Shown here piece by piece: positions 54,397 to 64,000 of a stretch of DNA of 64,000 nt. This DNA comes from Bacteroidales bacterium. GTDB taxonomy: Bacteria; Bacteroidota; Bacteroidia; Bacteroidales; Marinilabiliaceae. The first letter of the stretch is position 1. Every line of letters begins with the position of its first letter. Location: NCBI GenBank assembly GCA_015061285.1, contig SUWW01000005.1, positions 141,072 to 205,071 of the forward strand, in the 5' to 3' direction. A program made the position numbers and the translations under genes. The notes under the pieces are model-generated. The model was not told the origin of the DNA and ran no database searches. It was given only the letters and a program-made list of their open reading frames with translations.

Positions 54397-55677
54397 ATGA
54401 AAAACGATAAGGGAGTTTTCTACCGTAGTTGGCTGTCTCTGTTGCCATTAGCACTGTTTTTAGTTACATATCTTGGAGGCTCGATAGCTATAGGAGATTT
54501 CTATAAAATACCCATAACTATAGCATTTTTAGTGGCTTCGGCAGTAGCCATGGGTGTAAGCAAGGGTAATCTTAATAAGCGAATTAAGATTTTTTCGGCT
54601 GGTGCCTCCGATAAAAATATCATGCTGATGGTATGGATATACATTCTTGCAGGCATATTTGCGGCAACAGCCAAAGCTACAGGTGCCGTAGATGCCACGG
54701 TGAATTTCACGCTTTCGCTTCTGCCGTCTAATATGATTTTGCTTGCGCTCTTTTTGGCTGCAGCTTTTGTGTCGCTCTCGATAGGCACATCGGTAGGCAC
54801 AATCGTTGCACTTACGCCCATTGCTGCAGGTGTGGCAGCACAGACAGGTCAGTCGCCTGCCGAACTTGCTGCTATTGTTGTTGGTGGCTCATATTTTGGC
54901 GATAATCTATCCTTTATTTCCGATACCACAATAGCTGCCACTCAAACTCAAGGTTGCAAGATGAACGACAAGTTCAAGATGAATATTCGAATCATCTGGC
55001 CTGCATTTGTGGCTATGATTGTTTACTGTGTTGTGGCTGGCTTCAATGCCAATGCTGCTCCTGAAGTTGGGAATGTTGATGTAGTAGCCATTGTCCCATA
55101 TGCAACAGTTATTCTGCTGTCAATCATAGGAGTAAACGTGTTTGTCGTGCTTGCGAGTGGCACTTTGCTTACAGGCATAGTGGGTATAGCTACTGGCAGT
55201 GTGCCATTTTGGAATTTTTTGTCGGTTATGGGTAGTGGCGTGACCGGCATGGGCGACCTTATTGTTGTTGCCTTGCTCGCTGGTGGCATGCTCGAACTTA
55301 TTCGTGCTAATGGTGGTGTACGTCTAATTATAGATATGTTTCAGAAACGAGTGCATGGCACACGGGGAGCCGAGCTATCTATAGCAGGCTTGGTGTCTGT
55401 GGCCAATGTATGTACAGCCAACAACACTGTAGCAATAATTACAATTGGTCGCATAGCTAAAGACATCGCAACACGCTATAATGTTGATGCACGACGAGCC
55501 GCAAGTTTGCTCGATACAGCTTCGTGTTGTGTGCAAGGATTGTTGCCATATAGTGTGCAAATGCTTTTGGCCTCAACACTTGTTGGTTGCTCTCCGCTCG
55601 AAATTTTACCTCACTTGTATTATCCCCTTTTTATTGGCATTTGCGCATTTTTATCGATTGTTTTGCGCAAACATTGA
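54397..55677 (+). CDS. NhaC-family Na+/H+ antiporter
   Basis: A 426-residue inner-membrane protein with about 10-12 transmembrane helices (LLPLALFLVTYLGGSIAIG, LLALFLAAAFVSLSIGTSVG, VVAIVPYATVILLSIIGVNV). Family features are SLSIGTSVGTIVALTPIAAG, VVGGSYFGDNLSFISDTTIA (the conserved GD/NLS and SDTT helix break) and the late AGLVSVANVCTANNTVAII. NhaC homologues exchange Na+ for H+ or organic ions (malate-lactate). This length, slightly short of the 450-480 typical of Bacillus members, is common in Bacteroidetes. The ion is not proven by sequence. Confidence 0.88.
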   Translation: MKNDKGVFYRSWLSLLPLALFLVTYLGGSIAIGDFYKIPITIAFLVASAVAMGVSKGNLNKRIKIFSAGASDKNIMLMVWIYILAGIFAATAKATGAVDATVNFTLSLLPSNMILLALFLAAAFVSLSIGTSVGTIVALTPIAAGVAAQTGQSPAELAAIVVGGSYFGDNLSFISDTTIAATQTQGCKMNDKFKMNIRIIWPAFVAMIVYCVVAGFNANAAPEVGNVDVVAIVPYATVILLSIIGVNVFVVLASGTLLTGIVGIATGSVPFWNFLSVMGSGVTGMGDLIVVALLAGGMLELIRANGGVRLIIDMFQKRVHGTRGAELSIAGLVSVANVCTANNTVAIITIGRIAKDIATRYNVDARRAASLLDTASCCVQGLLPYSVQMLLASTLVGCSPLEILPHLYYPLFIGICAFLSIVLRKH

Positions 55678-55733
55678 TAGCTTCATATTAAATATACTGA
55701 GATTCAAAAGAGCAAAAATTCTAACATAATGTT

Positions 55734-55741
55734 TAATTTTG
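55734..55741 (+). promoter_or_regulatory. -7 box (TAATTTTG) of carB
   Basis: Exact TAnnTTTG match, 27 bases before the carB ATG. It gives carB its own promoter independent of carA. Confidence 0.55.
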
Positions 55742-55768
55742 TGGCCCGATAATATATAATCCATCATA

Positions 55769-58700
55769 ATGAATAACGAAGTAAAAAAGGTCGTCATCTT
55801 GGGTTCGGGAGCCCTAAAAATCGGTGAGGCCGGCGAGTTTGACTACTCGGGTTCGCAGGCACTCAAAGCTCTCAAAGAAGAGGGCGTGCACACAGTCCTT
55901 GTAAATCCTAACATTGCTACCATTCAAACATCGGAAAACATTGCCGACAAGATCTACTTTTTGCCAGTGACTCCGTATTTTGTAGAGCGAGTAATTCAAA
56001 AAGAGCGACCTGAAGGTATTTTGCTTTCTTTTGGTGGACAGACAGCACTTAACTGCGGTATAAAACTTTTCGAACAAGGAATTCTCGAAAAGTATAATGT
56101 TAAAGTGCTTGGTACACCTGTTCAAGCCATTATCGACACCGAAGATCGCGAGATTTTTGCCAACAAACTTCGCGAGATTGATGTTAAGACGCCTAAAAGT
56201 ATTGCAGTAAATACTGTTGAAGAGGCGCTAAAAGCTTCCGACGAAATTGGATTCCCAATTATCGTGCGTGCTGCGTATACTCTGGGTGGTATGGGTAGCG
56301 GTTTCTGTAGCAATAGAAGCGAACTCATCGAGCGTGCCGAAAATGCACTCTCATACTCCAATCAAATACTCGTGGAGGAATCGCTGAAAGGTTGGAAAGA
56401 AGTTGAATATGAGGTCGTTCGCGATAAGTATGACAATTGTATTACTGTCTGCAACATGGAAAACTTCGACCCTCTTGGCATACATACGGGCGAAAGTATC
56501 GTTGTTGCGCCATCGCAAACGCTTTCCAATTCGGAATATCATAAACTTCGTGAACTTGCCATAAAGATTATCCGCCATGTAGGCATTATTGGTGAGTGCA
56601 ACGTTCAATATGCACTCGATACCAATAGCGAAGATTATCGCGTGATTGAGGTTAATGCTCGTCTTTCGCGTTCATCGGCTTTGGCGTCAAAGGCTACTGG
56701 TTATCCTCTTGCCTTTGTGGCTTCGAAACTTGCGCTTGGTTATGGCCTTTGGGAACTCAAAAATTCAGTAACCAAGACTACTCCAGCATTCTTCGAGCCT
56801 GCGCTCGACTATATTGTATGTAAAATTCCTCGTTGGGATTTGAGTAAATTCTCAGGCGTATCGAAGCAGATTGGTTCCTCAATGAAATCTGTAGGCGAGA
56901 TTATGGCCATCGGTCGAACCTTCGAAGAGGTTATTCAAAAAGGTCTGCGTATGGTCGGACAGGGCATGCACGGATTTGTTGCTAATCAGCCTCTTAAGAA
57001 TATAAATATTCTCGAAGAACTCAAAAATCCTACCGACAAACGAGTATATGCTATCTCCGAAGCCTTCGAGAAAGGCATGACGGTTGACGAAATACACGAC
57101 ATAACTCGCATCGATAAATGGTTCCTTGAGAAACTTTATCATATCTATAATATCAGCCTTGAACTTCGTAAATGCAGCACCATGCAAGAGGTCTCTGACG
57201 AGTTGCTCCTCTCGGCTAAAAAGGCTGGCTATAGCGACTTCCAGATTGCGCGTTTGGTATTCAAAGATACCCAGACTCGCATGGAGGAACAGCAGTTGCG
57301 CGTGCGTACCAATCGTAAAGAGCGCAACATCTTGCCTGTTGTTAAGCAAATTGATACAATGGCAGGAGAATTCCCTGCTCAGATTAATTATCTATATCTC
57401 ACATATAGCGGTGAACAAAACGATGTTCAGTACGTCGGCGACCATCGTTCAGTAATCGTGTTGGGCTCAGGAGCTTATCGCATAGGTTCGTCTGTTGAGT
57501 TCGACTGGTGCTCGGTGAATGCCATAAATACAATCAAAAAACATGGTTTGCGCTCGGTTATGATTAATTACAACCCCGAAACCGTTTCTACCGACTATGA
57601 CGTCTGCGACCGACTATATTTCGATGAACTCACCGAAGAGCGCGTGCTTGATATTATAGATCTCGAGCAACCTAAAGGTGTTATAGTTTCGGTGGGTGGC
57701 CAAATACCTAACAATTTGGCTATGAAGTTGCATCGTCGCAATGTACCTATACTTGGTACTTCGCCAATAAATATCGACCGAGCAGAGAACCGCCAAAAGT
57801 TCTCTACCATGTGCGACGAACTTGGCATCGATCAACCACGATGGAGCGAGCTTACCACAATCGACGATATTTATAAATTTGTTGATGAGGTTGGATTCCC
57901 TGTGCTTGTGCGTCCATCATACGTACTCTCGGGCGCTGCCATGAACGTGGTGTCAAACAAGCAGGAACTTGCTCACTTCTTAACACTTGCGGCCAACGTA
58001 TCTAAGGAGTTCCCAGTTGTGGTTAGCCAATTCATCGAAGAGGCTAAAGAGATTGAAATTGACGCTGTGGCTCAAGACGGCGAGATGATAGCTTATGCTA
58101 TATCAGAGCACATTGAGTTTGCTGGTGTTCACTCAGGCGACGCTACGATTGTGTTCCCTCCACAAAAACTTTATGTTGAGACTATTAAGCGCATAAAGAA
58201 AATTGCACGCGAGATAGCGCGAGGATTGCAAATCAGCGGTCCGTTCAACATGCAGCTTTTGGCTAAGAATAACGATATAAAAGTTATCGAATGCAACTTG
58301 CGTGCTTCGCGAAGCTTCCCATTTGTATCTAAAGTGCTGAAAGTGAATCTTATCGAACTTGCTACGAAAGTTATGCTTGGCGAAAAAGTTGAACGCCCAA
58401 GCAAAGATTTGTTCGATATTGATTACGTGGGTATAAAAGCACCGCAATTCTCATTTGCGCGCTTGCAGAAAGCCGATCCAGTTCTTGGTGTGGACATGTC
58501 GTCGACAGGCGAGGTAGGATGTATTGGCGACACGTTCGACCAAGCAGTTCTCGAGTCAATGCTATCGGTAGGTCATAAACTACCAGAGAAAAATATACTT
58601 ATATCATCGGGTCCTGCGCGTTCGAAACTTGAACTCCTTGATAGCGCGCGTTTGCTTGCTGCCAATGGTTATCATATTTTCGCCTCGGGAGGCACACATC

Positions 58701-58987
58701 GCTTCTTGTCGGAGAATGGTGTTGACAGCACGCTTCTTCATTGGCCTGATGAAGATGTCAAACCCAACATTATCGACTACATACGCGAACATAAGATAGA
58801 CTTAGTAATAAACATACCTAAGAATCTTACGCACAACGAGTTGAAGAATGGGTATCAAATCCGTCGAGACGCAATAGATTTCAATGTGCCACTGATAACT
58901 AATGCTCGTCTTGCATCGGCATACATAAATGCCTTTTGCAAAATCAAGTTAGATGAAATTCCTATCAAGAGTTGGGATGAATTTTAA
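55769..58987 (+). CDS. carB: Carbamoyl-phosphate synthase large subunit
   Basis: CarB makes carbamoyl phosphate from bicarbonate, ATP and ammonia supplied by CarA. The 1072-residue length is standard. Two homologous halves: 1-about 550 (VVILGSGALKIGEAGEFDYS, then the ATP-grasp AAYTLGGMGSGFCSN) and about 555-940 (SVIVLGSGAYRIGSSVEFDW, LVRPSYVLSGAAMNVVSN). A C-terminal MGS-like allosteric domain follows from about 942 (LASGGTHRFLSENGVDSTL). The N-terminal LGSGALKIGEAGEFDYSGSQ motif differs from the E. coli LGAGPIVIGQACEFDYSG type and is closer to eukaryotic CAD-type sequences, as I recall for Bacteroidetes. carA is about 38 kb upstream. Confidence 0.97.
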   Translation: MNNEVKKVVILGSGALKIGEAGEFDYSGSQALKALKEEGVHTVLVNPNIATIQTSENIADKIYFLPVTPYFVERVIQKERPEGILLSFGGQTALNCGIKLFEQGILEKYNVKVLGTPVQAIIDTEDREIFANKLREIDVKTPKSIAVNTVEEALKASDEIGFPIIVRAAYTLGGMGSGFCSNRSELIERAENALSYSNQILVEESLKGWKEVEYEVVRDKYDNCITVCNMENFDPLGIHTGESIVVAPSQTLSNSEYHKLRELAIKIIRHVGIIGECNVQYALDTNSEDYRVIEVNARLSRSSALASKATGYPLAFVASKLALGYGLWELKNSVTKTTPAFFEPALDYIVCKIPRWDLSKFSGVSKQIGSSMKSVGEIMAIGRTFEEVIQKGLRMVGQGMHGFVANQPLKNINILEELKNPTDKRVYAISEAFEKGMTVDEIHDITRIDKWFLEKLYHIYNISLELRKCSTMQEVSDELLLSAKKAGYSDFQIARLVFKDTQTRMEEQQLRVRTNRKERNILPVVKQIDTMAGEFPAQINYLYLTYSGEQNDVQYVGDHRSVIVLGSGAYRIGSSVEFDWCSVNAINTIKKHGLRSVMINYNPETVSTDYDVCDRLYFDELTEERVLDIIDLEQPKGVIVSVGGQIPNNLAMKLHRRNVPILGTSPINIDRAENRQKFSTMCDELGIDQPRWSELTTIDDIYKFVDEVGFPVLVRPSYVLSGAAMNVVSNKQELAHFLTLAANVSKEFPVVVSQFIEEAKEIEIDAVAQDGEMIAYAISEHIEFAGVHSGDATIVFPPQKLYVETIKRIKKIAREIARGLQISGPFNMQLLAKNNDIKVIECNLRASRSFPFVSKVLKVNLIELATKVMLGEKVERPSKDLFDIDYVGIKAPQFSFARLQKADPVLGVDMSSTGEVGCIGDTFDQAVLESMLSVGHKLPEKNILISSGPARSKLELLDSARLLAANGYHIFASGGTHRFLSENGVDSTLLHWPDEDVKPNIIDYIREHKIDLVINIPKNLTHNELKNGYQIRRDAIDFNVPLITNARLASAYINAFCKIKLDEIPIKSWDEF

Positions 58988-58999
58988 TTCGTAAGCGAG

Positions 59000-59007
59000 T
59001 ATATTTG
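59000..59007 (+). promoter_or_regulatory. -7 box (TATATTTG) of the OmpA-like lipoprotein gene
   Basis: Exact TAnnTTTG match, 13 bases after the carB stop and 68 bases before the ATG, giving a leader of about 60 bases. Confidence 0.55.
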
Positions 59008-59074
59008 GGAAACCAAATTCTCATGTCCAAAACACATAGAGGGTTATAATTAATAACTAACAAACAAAAAAGAA

Positions 59075-59803
59075 ATGAAAGTAAAGAATCTACTTGTAAT
59101 GGCGAGCCTCAGTGCTGCTATTGTATTCTCGGGTTGCTCAAGCATGAGCACCACTCAAAAATCTACTGCTAAAGGTGCAGCTATTGGTGCAGGCGCAGGT
59201 GCTGTTGTAGGTGCTGGTACCGGTCTCGCAGTTGCAGCTATTGCTGGTAAAAATAAGAAAAAGGCTGTCATCATCGGTGCTGCTGCAGGTACTGCTGTAG
59301 GTGCTACCGCAGGTGCTATCATTGGCAACAAGATCGGCAAGAAGAAACAAGCACTCCAAGATGCAGCTAACAATGCTACCATCGAAGAAACAACCGACGT
59401 TAATGGTAACAAAGCTCTTGAGGTTACCTTCTCTGAAGGTGCTCTTAACTTCGCTACCGGCAAATCTGTTGTTGGTGCTACTGGTAAGACCGAACTTGCA
59501 GCTTTTGCTAAGAGCCTTGTAGCTGGTGAAGCTTCTGGCGAAATTTACAATGTTCAGGTTACTGGTCATACCGATAAGACTGGTTCTCTCGAAGTAAACC
59601 AGAAAGTATCTAAAGATCGCGCTAACGCAGTTGCTAACATTTTGAAGAGCAATGGCGTTGCTGCTGCTCACATTGTAGCTGATGGTCTCGACTATCAACT
59701 CTATGATGATAGCAAGAGCGCTGCTCAAAACCGTTGCGTAAAAGTTTACATCTCAGCATCACAAGAGATGATCAACGCAGCAGAGTCTGGAAAACTTCAG
59801 TAA
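59075..59803 (+). CDS. OmpA-family lipoprotein with glycine-zipper segment
   Basis: A 242-residue outer-membrane lipoprotein. Signal peptide with lipobox FSGC (MKVKNLLVMASLSAAIVFSGC). Residues about 32-90 hold glycine-zipper repeats (GAAIGAGAGAVVGAGTGLAV, IIGAAAGTAVGATAGAIIG) that insert in membranes. The C-terminal OmpA domain (about 115-230) carries VQVTGHTDKTGSLEVNQ and SKDRANAVANILKSNG, the peptidoglycan-binding motif region. It is of the YiaD type: it tethers outer membrane to cell wall. Codon use is regular and Ala/Gly-rich, suggesting high expression; it has its own promoter and terminator. Confidence 0.93.
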   Translation: MKVKNLLVMASLSAAIVFSGCSSMSTTQKSTAKGAAIGAGAGAVVGAGTGLAVAAIAGKNKKKAVIIGAAAGTAVGATAGAIIGNKIGKKKQALQDAANNATIEETTDVNGNKALEVTFSEGALNFATGKSVVGATGKTELAAFAKSLVAGEASGEIYNVQVTGHTDKTGSLEVNQKVSKDRANAVANILKSNGVAAAHIVADGLDYQLYDDSKSAAQNRCVKVYISASQEMINAAESGKLQ

Positions 59804-59825
59804 TTAGATTAATACTGACAAATAG

Positions 59826-59859
59826 AACTCGCCTCTCTTCTGGGGGGCGAGTTTTTTTT
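59826..59859 (+). terminator. Intrinsic terminator after the OmpA-like gene
   Basis: AACTCGCC (59826-59833) pairs with GGCGAGTT (59846-59853) and continues into an eight-T run: a textbook terminator. Confidence 0.9.
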
Positions 59860-60015
59860 ATGTATTATTTTTTCTACGTATAAACATGTGATTATCTGAC
59901 TTTTTGAGTACATATTTTTGTTATTTATATTTAGTATGTATTAGCTTTTGTTGGCAGCCACACTATTTTTAGTTAATATTGCATAATAGACAAAAATGAG
60001 GTCAATAAAAAAGAA

Positions 60016-61827
60016 ATGGAAAAACGCTGGAATATAAAGCCACAGCCCGATCTCTCAGAACGACAATTATTTGCAAAAAAATATAATATAGATCCCGTCT
60101 TAGCTCAGCTGCTTATGCAACGTGGCATTAGCGAAGACGAAGTGAAAACTTTTTTCCATTCCGATCCTATTCGTAATATGCATAATCCTTTGCTAATGAA
60201 GGATATGCAAGAAGCTGTAGATAGAATTATAAAAGCACGCGACTGCCACGAACGCATTCTTGTATATGGTGATTATGACGTAGATGGTACTACGGCTGTT
60301 TCGCTTGTATATCAATATCTTACGCGCTATATCAACGAAGAATATCTCGACTATTACATTCCTGATAGATATAACGAAGGCTACGGCATATCATTCAAAG
60401 GCATCGATTATGCTAAAGCCAATGGCGTATCGCTCGTAATAGCTCTCGACTGCGGCATCAAAGCTGTTGAAAAAGTGCGCTATGCATCGCAACTCGGTAT
60501 CGATTTTATTATATGCGACCATCACATGCCTGGCGAAGAACTTCCGCATGCTGTGGCTTGTCTCGATCCTAAAAGAAGCGATTGTAGTTACCCTGATAAA
60601 AACCTCTCAGGGTGCGGCGTAGGCTTTAAGCTTATGCAAGCCCTTTGTAGATTGACCAATGGCAACGAAAATGAACTTTTAGAGTATCTCGACTTACTTG
60701 TTGTAAGTATAGCATCGGATATAGTGCCTATGATAGGCGAAAATCGCATATTGGCTCATCATGGATTGAAGCGCCTGAATTCGCAACCTTCTGTTGGTTT
60801 GAAGGCAATAATAGATGTGTCGGTGAAAAGAGGCGATTCGCCCGCTGATGCAATGGATATAAGCATTAGCGATATAGTATTCAAAATAGGTCCACGAATA
60901 AATGCCGTTGGACGATTGCATACGGGTAAAGAGGCTGTTGATTTGCTTATCTGTCAAGACGAAGCTAAAGCTGTTGAATTGGCTAAAGGTATGGGTAATA
61001 CCAATGAGGAACGTAAGGAACTCGATCGCTCGATAACAGAAGAAGCAAAACAGATGATAGAAAGTGACGAAAGGTTGAAAAATAGGCGCTCGACAGTTAT
61101 TTTCAATCCAACATGGCATAAAGGTGTCATAGGTATAGTGGCATCGCGTATGACAGAAGATTATTATCGTCCAACAATCATACTAACAGAATCGAATGGA
61201 TTGGCTACAGGTAGCGCTCGTTCGGTAGAAGGCTTCGACTTGTATAAGGCTATAGATAGTTGCTCCGATTTGCTTGAAAATTTTGGCGGTCATATGTATG
61301 CTGCTGGTCTAACAATGAAAAAAGAGAATGTTGAAAAATTCTCGGAGCGTTTCGAAGCATACGTATCAGAAAATATTCTACCTGAGCAGCTTGTGCCGCA
61401 AATTGACGTAGATGCGGAGATTCCGCTTGCAATGATTACGGAAGATTTCTATGAGCAGATAGAGCGTCTTGAACCCTTTGGCCCATGCAACATGAAGCCC
61501 GTGTTTATGACGCGCGGAGTATGTAGCTATAGCAATCCCAACGGACAAAGCAGCAAGGGAACTAAGCCCGTTGGCGCAGACAATCGCCATTTGAAACTTG
61601 AAATCATAGACCGTACAGATAGAAAATCAAAATCGGGCATTGCATTTGGCCTTGGCAGTTATTATGAAAAGATAAAAGATGGTCAGCCGTTTGACATTTG
61701 CTATACAATAGAAAAAAACGTTTTCCGCGGGCAGACTTCATTACAACTTATGGTGCGCGATATTCACCTCAATGCTGATGGAAGTGGAGGTGATGAACAA
61801 AAAAAAACTCTCGTAAGCAAGGTTTGA
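60016..61827 (+). CDS. recJ: Single-stranded-DNA-specific exonuclease RecJ
   Basis: RecJ is a 5'-3' ssDNA exonuclease in recombination, mismatch and base-excision repair. The 603-residue length is typical. The DHH phosphoesterase motifs are present: VYGDYDVDGTTAVSL (motif I), ALDCGIK (motif II), CDHHMPGE (motif III, DHH), LVVSIASDIVPM (motif IV) and the DHHA1 motif LLENFGGHMYAAGL. An OB-fold region follows near 460-600. The ATG at 60016 fits the family start (MEKRWNIKPQPDLSE). It overlaps the downstream peptidase region by a TGATG junction. Confidence 0.97.
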   Translation: MEKRWNIKPQPDLSERQLFAKKYNIDPVLAQLLMQRGISEDEVKTFFHSDPIRNMHNPLLMKDMQEAVDRIIKARDCHERILVYGDYDVDGTTAVSLVYQYLTRYINEEYLDYYIPDRYNEGYGISFKGIDYAKANGVSLVIALDCGIKAVEKVRYASQLGIDFIICDHHMPGEELPHAVACLDPKRSDCSYPDKNLSGCGVGFKLMQALCRLTNGNENELLEYLDLLVVSIASDIVPMIGENRILAHHGLKRLNSQPSVGLKAIIDVSVKRGDSPADAMDISISDIVFKIGPRINAVGRLHTGKEAVDLLICQDEAKAVELAKGMGNTNEERKELDRSITEEAKQMIESDERLKNRRSTVIFNPTWHKGVIGIVASRMTEDYYRPTIILTESNGLATGSARSVEGFDLYKAIDSCSDLLENFGGHMYAAGLTMKKENVEKFSERFEAYVSENILPEQLVPQIDVDAEIPLAMITEDFYEQIERLEPFGPCNMKPVFMTRGVCSYSNPNGQSSKGTKPVGADNRHLKLEIIDRTDRKSKSGIAFGLGSYYEKIKDGQPFDICYTIEKNVFRGQTSLQLMVRDIHLNADGSGGDEQKKTLVSKV

Positions 61828-61859
61828 TGTCTGTCACGCCGGCATATAATAAACTAAAT

Positions 61860-63254
61860 ATGTTCTCAAAGGAAGTATATCAACAACGCCGGCAGCGCTT
61901 ATGTGAACTGCTTCCGGATTCCTTTTTGCTCTTCGTTGGAAATGCTGAAGAGCCATTCAACTATGCAGGAAATACATATAGTTTCCGACAAGATAGCACG
62001 TTTCTTTATTTGTTTGGTATAGATAGTCCTAACTATACTGCAACAATTGATACAGCAACAGGTAACGTAACTATATATGCCGACGATGTAACGCTCGATG
62101 ATACCATTTGGACAGGAGAATTGCCTTCGGTTGCAGTGGTGGCGTCGCTTGTAGGTGTTGCAACTACGAAGCCAAGCAGTGCCCTTGCCGAAGATGTGAA
62201 ATGCGTGATGAAGTATCGTCGTGTGCATTATGTTCCAGCAAGTAGGGCGTCGTCAGTGCAAAAAATAGCCTCCATTCTTGGTTTGCAAACCGCTGCTGTG
62301 AATGAATATGTATCCGAACCTCTGATAAAGAGTCTTGTATCTATGCGCTCAGTCAAAGAGCAATGCGAGATTGATGAATTGGAGAATTATATGCATGTAG
62401 GCTACGATATGCATGTGTCGGCTATGAAAATGGCTCGTGAAGGGAATAGCGAACAAGTTATCCGTTCGGTCATCGACTATATGTCGTTGCGTAATGGAGG
62501 GCATGTGTCATTCCCTACTATATGTACAGTTCATGGTGAGATTTTGCACAATTCACCTACAACGCAAGTATTGAAAAATGGAGATTTGCTTCTCGTAGAT
62601 GCTGGTAGCGAATCGCCACTTCACTATGCTACAGACAATACTCGTACTACACCAGTAGGCGGACATTTTTCGCAGCAGCAACGAGAGATATATAACATTG
62701 TGCTTAATGCCAACAATGCAGTAGCGGCAGCTGTGCGTCCAGGGGTCTTCTATCGAGATATGCATCTGCTTGCTATGCGTACTATCGTTGATGGATTGTC
62801 GCAACTTGGTATCATGAAGGGCAATATCGATGATGCCGTTGCAAATGGAGCATATGCACTTTTCTGCCCGCATGGCGTTGGTCACATGCTTGGCCTTGAC
62901 GTACACGATATGGAAGGATATGGCGAGAATTACGTGGGCTACGATGAAGAGGTTCAACGTAGTACACAGTTCGGGTTCTCTGCCTTGCGTATGGCGCGTC
63001 GCCTGCAAGCTGGCTTTATCGTAACAGATGAACCTGGTATATATTTTATACCAGCACTCATCGACAAATGGCAGGCTGAGGGTATATGTAAAGATTTTAT
63101 AAACTACGAAAAACTACATACTTATAGAAACTTTGGAGGCATTCGCCTTGAAGATGATCTCTTGATTACGCCTAATGGTGGCAGAGTATTGGGACAACGC
63201 ATACCTATTAATCCTAATGAAGTAGAAAGCATTGTTTGTAATGCTAATAAATAA
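61860..63254 (+). CDS. Aminopeptidase P-type Xaa-Pro peptidase (M24B)
   Basis: A metallopeptidase that removes N-terminal residues before proline, probably cytoplasmic. From ATG 61860 ([18 protein letters not shown]), the usual family start, it is 464 residues; ATG 61827 would add 11 residues and touch the recJ stop. The N-terminal creatinase-like domain (about 1-175) is followed by the pita-bread domain with metal ligands in [10 protein letters not shown] (Asp), [10 protein letters not shown] (Asp), [15 protein letters not shown] (His), VTDEPGIYF (Glu) and [11 protein letters not shown] (Glu). All five are present, so it should be active. Confidence 0.93.
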   Translation: MFSKEVYQQRRQRLCELLPDSFLLFVGNAEEPFNYAGNTYSFRQDSTFLYLFGIDSPNYTATIDTATGNVTIYADDVTLDDTIWTGELPSVAVVASLVGVATTKPSSALAEDVKCVMKYRRVHYVPASRASSVQKIASILGLQTAAVNEYVSEPLIKSLVSMRSVKEQCEIDELENYMHVGYDMHVSAMKMAREGNSEQVIRSVIDYMSLRNGGHVSFPTICTVHGEILHNSPTTQVLKNGDLLLVDAGSESPLHYATDNTRTTPVGGHFSQQQREIYNIVLNANNAVAAAVRPGVFYRDMHLLAMRTIVDGLSQLGIMKGNIDDAVANGAYALFCPHGVGHMLGLDVHDMEGYGENYVGYDEEVQRSTQFGFSALRMARRLQAGFIVTDEPGIYFIPALIDKWQAEGICKDFINYEKLHTYRNFGGIRLEDDLLITPNGGRVLGQRIPINPNEVESIVCNANK

Positions 63255-63277
63255 GCACAACTATAAATAATATTACG

Positions 63278-64000
63278 ATGGCAAATATCTTAGTTATTGA
63301 TGATCAGCGTAGTATACGCACAACTTTGAAAGACATACTTGAATACGAAAACAACACTGTTGAACTGGCCGAAAATGGTCAAGAGGGAATAGATAAATTC
63401 AAAGCAGGAAACTTCGATGTTGTGCTAACGGATATTAAGATGCCGGAGATGGATGGCATGGAAGTGTTGAGCAAAATAATGGCAGAAGGCAGTGATGTGC
63501 CGGTAATTATGATTTCGGGCCATGGTAATATCGATACCGCAGTAGAAGCTATCAAAAAAGGTGCTTATGATTTTATAGAGAAGCCGCTCGATCTTAATAG
63601 ACTGTTGATAACAGTGAAAAATGCTATCGACAAGAAGGGTTTAGTTGTAGAAACTAAAGTATTGAAACGTAAAGTTTCAAAGACATACGAGATGGTGGGC
63701 AATTCTGAACCTATGGCAAAGATGCGCGAATTGATAGAAAAAGTCGCTCCTACAGATGCTCGTGTCCTTATTCTTGGTGCTAATGGTACTGGTAAAGAAC
63801 TTGTAGCGAGAGCTTTGCACGAAGGCAGTAGTCGAGCAAACGGACCTTTTGTTGAGGTCAATTGCGCTGCTATACCTTCTGAACTTATTGAAAGTGAGCT
63901 TTTTGGACATGAAAAAGGAGCTTTCACATCAGCAATTAAGCAGCGTATTGGAAAATTTGAACAGGCTAATGGTGGTACGATTTTTCTCGATGAGATTGGT
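63278..64000 (+). CDS. Sigma-54-dependent response regulator (NtrC type), N-terminal part
   Basis: Open to the window edge (241 codons). The receiver domain (1-120) has the acidic pair DD8-9, phospho-acceptor Asp52 ([13 protein letters not shown]), ISGHG and Lys in FIEKPLD. After a linker, the AAA+ domain starts (about 140) with Walker [15 protein letters not shown], the sigma-54 contact loop as [13 protein letters not shown] (a variant of GAFTGA), and the beginning of Walker [11 protein letters not shown]. The C-terminal Fis-type DNA-binding domain is beyond the edge. It starts 23 bases after the peptidase gene. No cognate kinase is visible. Confidence 0.95.
   Translation, partial: MANILVIDDQRSIRTTLKDILEYENNTVELAENGQEGIDKFKAGNFDVVLTDIKMPEMDGMEVLSKIMAEGSDVPVIMISGHGNIDTAVEAIKKGAYDFIEKPLDLNRLLITVKNAIDKKGLVVETKVLKRKVSKTYEMVGNSEPMAKMRELIEKVAPTDARVLILGANGTGKELVARALHEGSSRANGPFVEVNCAAIPSELIESELFGHEKGAFTSAIKQRIGKFEQANGGTIFLDEIG

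Noticed and set aside
59138-59728. Ser/Thr/Cys repeat protein on the minus strand
   Set aside because: Antisense shadow of the Ala/Gly-rich glycine-zipper region of the OmpA-like gene.

Overview
This window is a stretch of chromosome from a member of the Bacteroidetes, most likely the order Bacteroidales. The evidence is the set of phylum-typical families (DUF4286 beside ruvC, DUF4254 beside a GT9 glycosyltransferase, DUF4296, S46 dipeptidyl peptidase, GH97, GLPGLI, PorP/SprF and CHU_C type IX secretion proteins), repeated TAnnTTTG-type promoter boxes, and the lack of strong Shine-Dalgarno sequences. No rRNA, tRNA, CRISPR array, integrase or transposase was found. The species cannot be named from the sequence.

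Layout. 1-8.5 kb: housekeeping genes, namely pdxJ (cut by the window edge, minus strand), an ACT-domain protein, metF, a DPP11-like peptidase, rplU-rpmA, serS, DUF4286-ruvC and queA. 8.6-16.9 kb: a type IX secretion (T9SS) cargo/accessory block with a CHU_C protein, PorP/SprF, a PD40/PKD protein, an unknown exported protein, and a large propeller-sensor with a SpoIIE phosphatase domain. 17-31.5 kb: carA, an SDR-like protein with serB, a lipoprotein, a fused ABC transporter, dapD-tsaC-thioesterase, fRMsr, then minus-strand GT9/DUF4254, atpD-atpC and a polyprenyl synthetase. 31.5-32.35 kb: a gene-free, repeat-rich stretch.

32.3-44.6 kb is the accessory region of greatest interest. It looks like a peptide natural-product (RiPP) system followed by a GLPGLI module. 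In order it holds a TPR/HTH membrane regulator, a small DUF3244-like secreted protein, a double-glycine-leader precursor with a three-cysteine core, a hairpin, a radical SAM/SPASM maturase, an outer-membrane beta-barrel protein, a C39-peptidase ABC exporter (PCAT), a 59-residue cysteine-containing secreted peptide, a GLPGLI protein and a second TonB-receptor-like barrel. The inferred path is: the maturase modifies the core, PCAT removes the leader and exports it across the inner membrane, and one of the barrels handles outer-membrane passage. No HlyD-type adaptor or TolC-like gene is present.

44.9-64 kb returns to surface-glycan and core genes: mannose-1-phosphate guanylyltransferase, a polyprenyl glycosylphosphotransferase, DUF4296, an apparent amidohydrolase remnant that has lost its catalytic barrel, a GH97 glycosidase, waaA (minus), a TPR protein, an NhaC-type antiporter, carB (about 38 kb from carA), an OmpA-like lipoprotein, recJ, an M24 aminopeptidase, and the start of a sigma-54 response regulator cut by the right edge.
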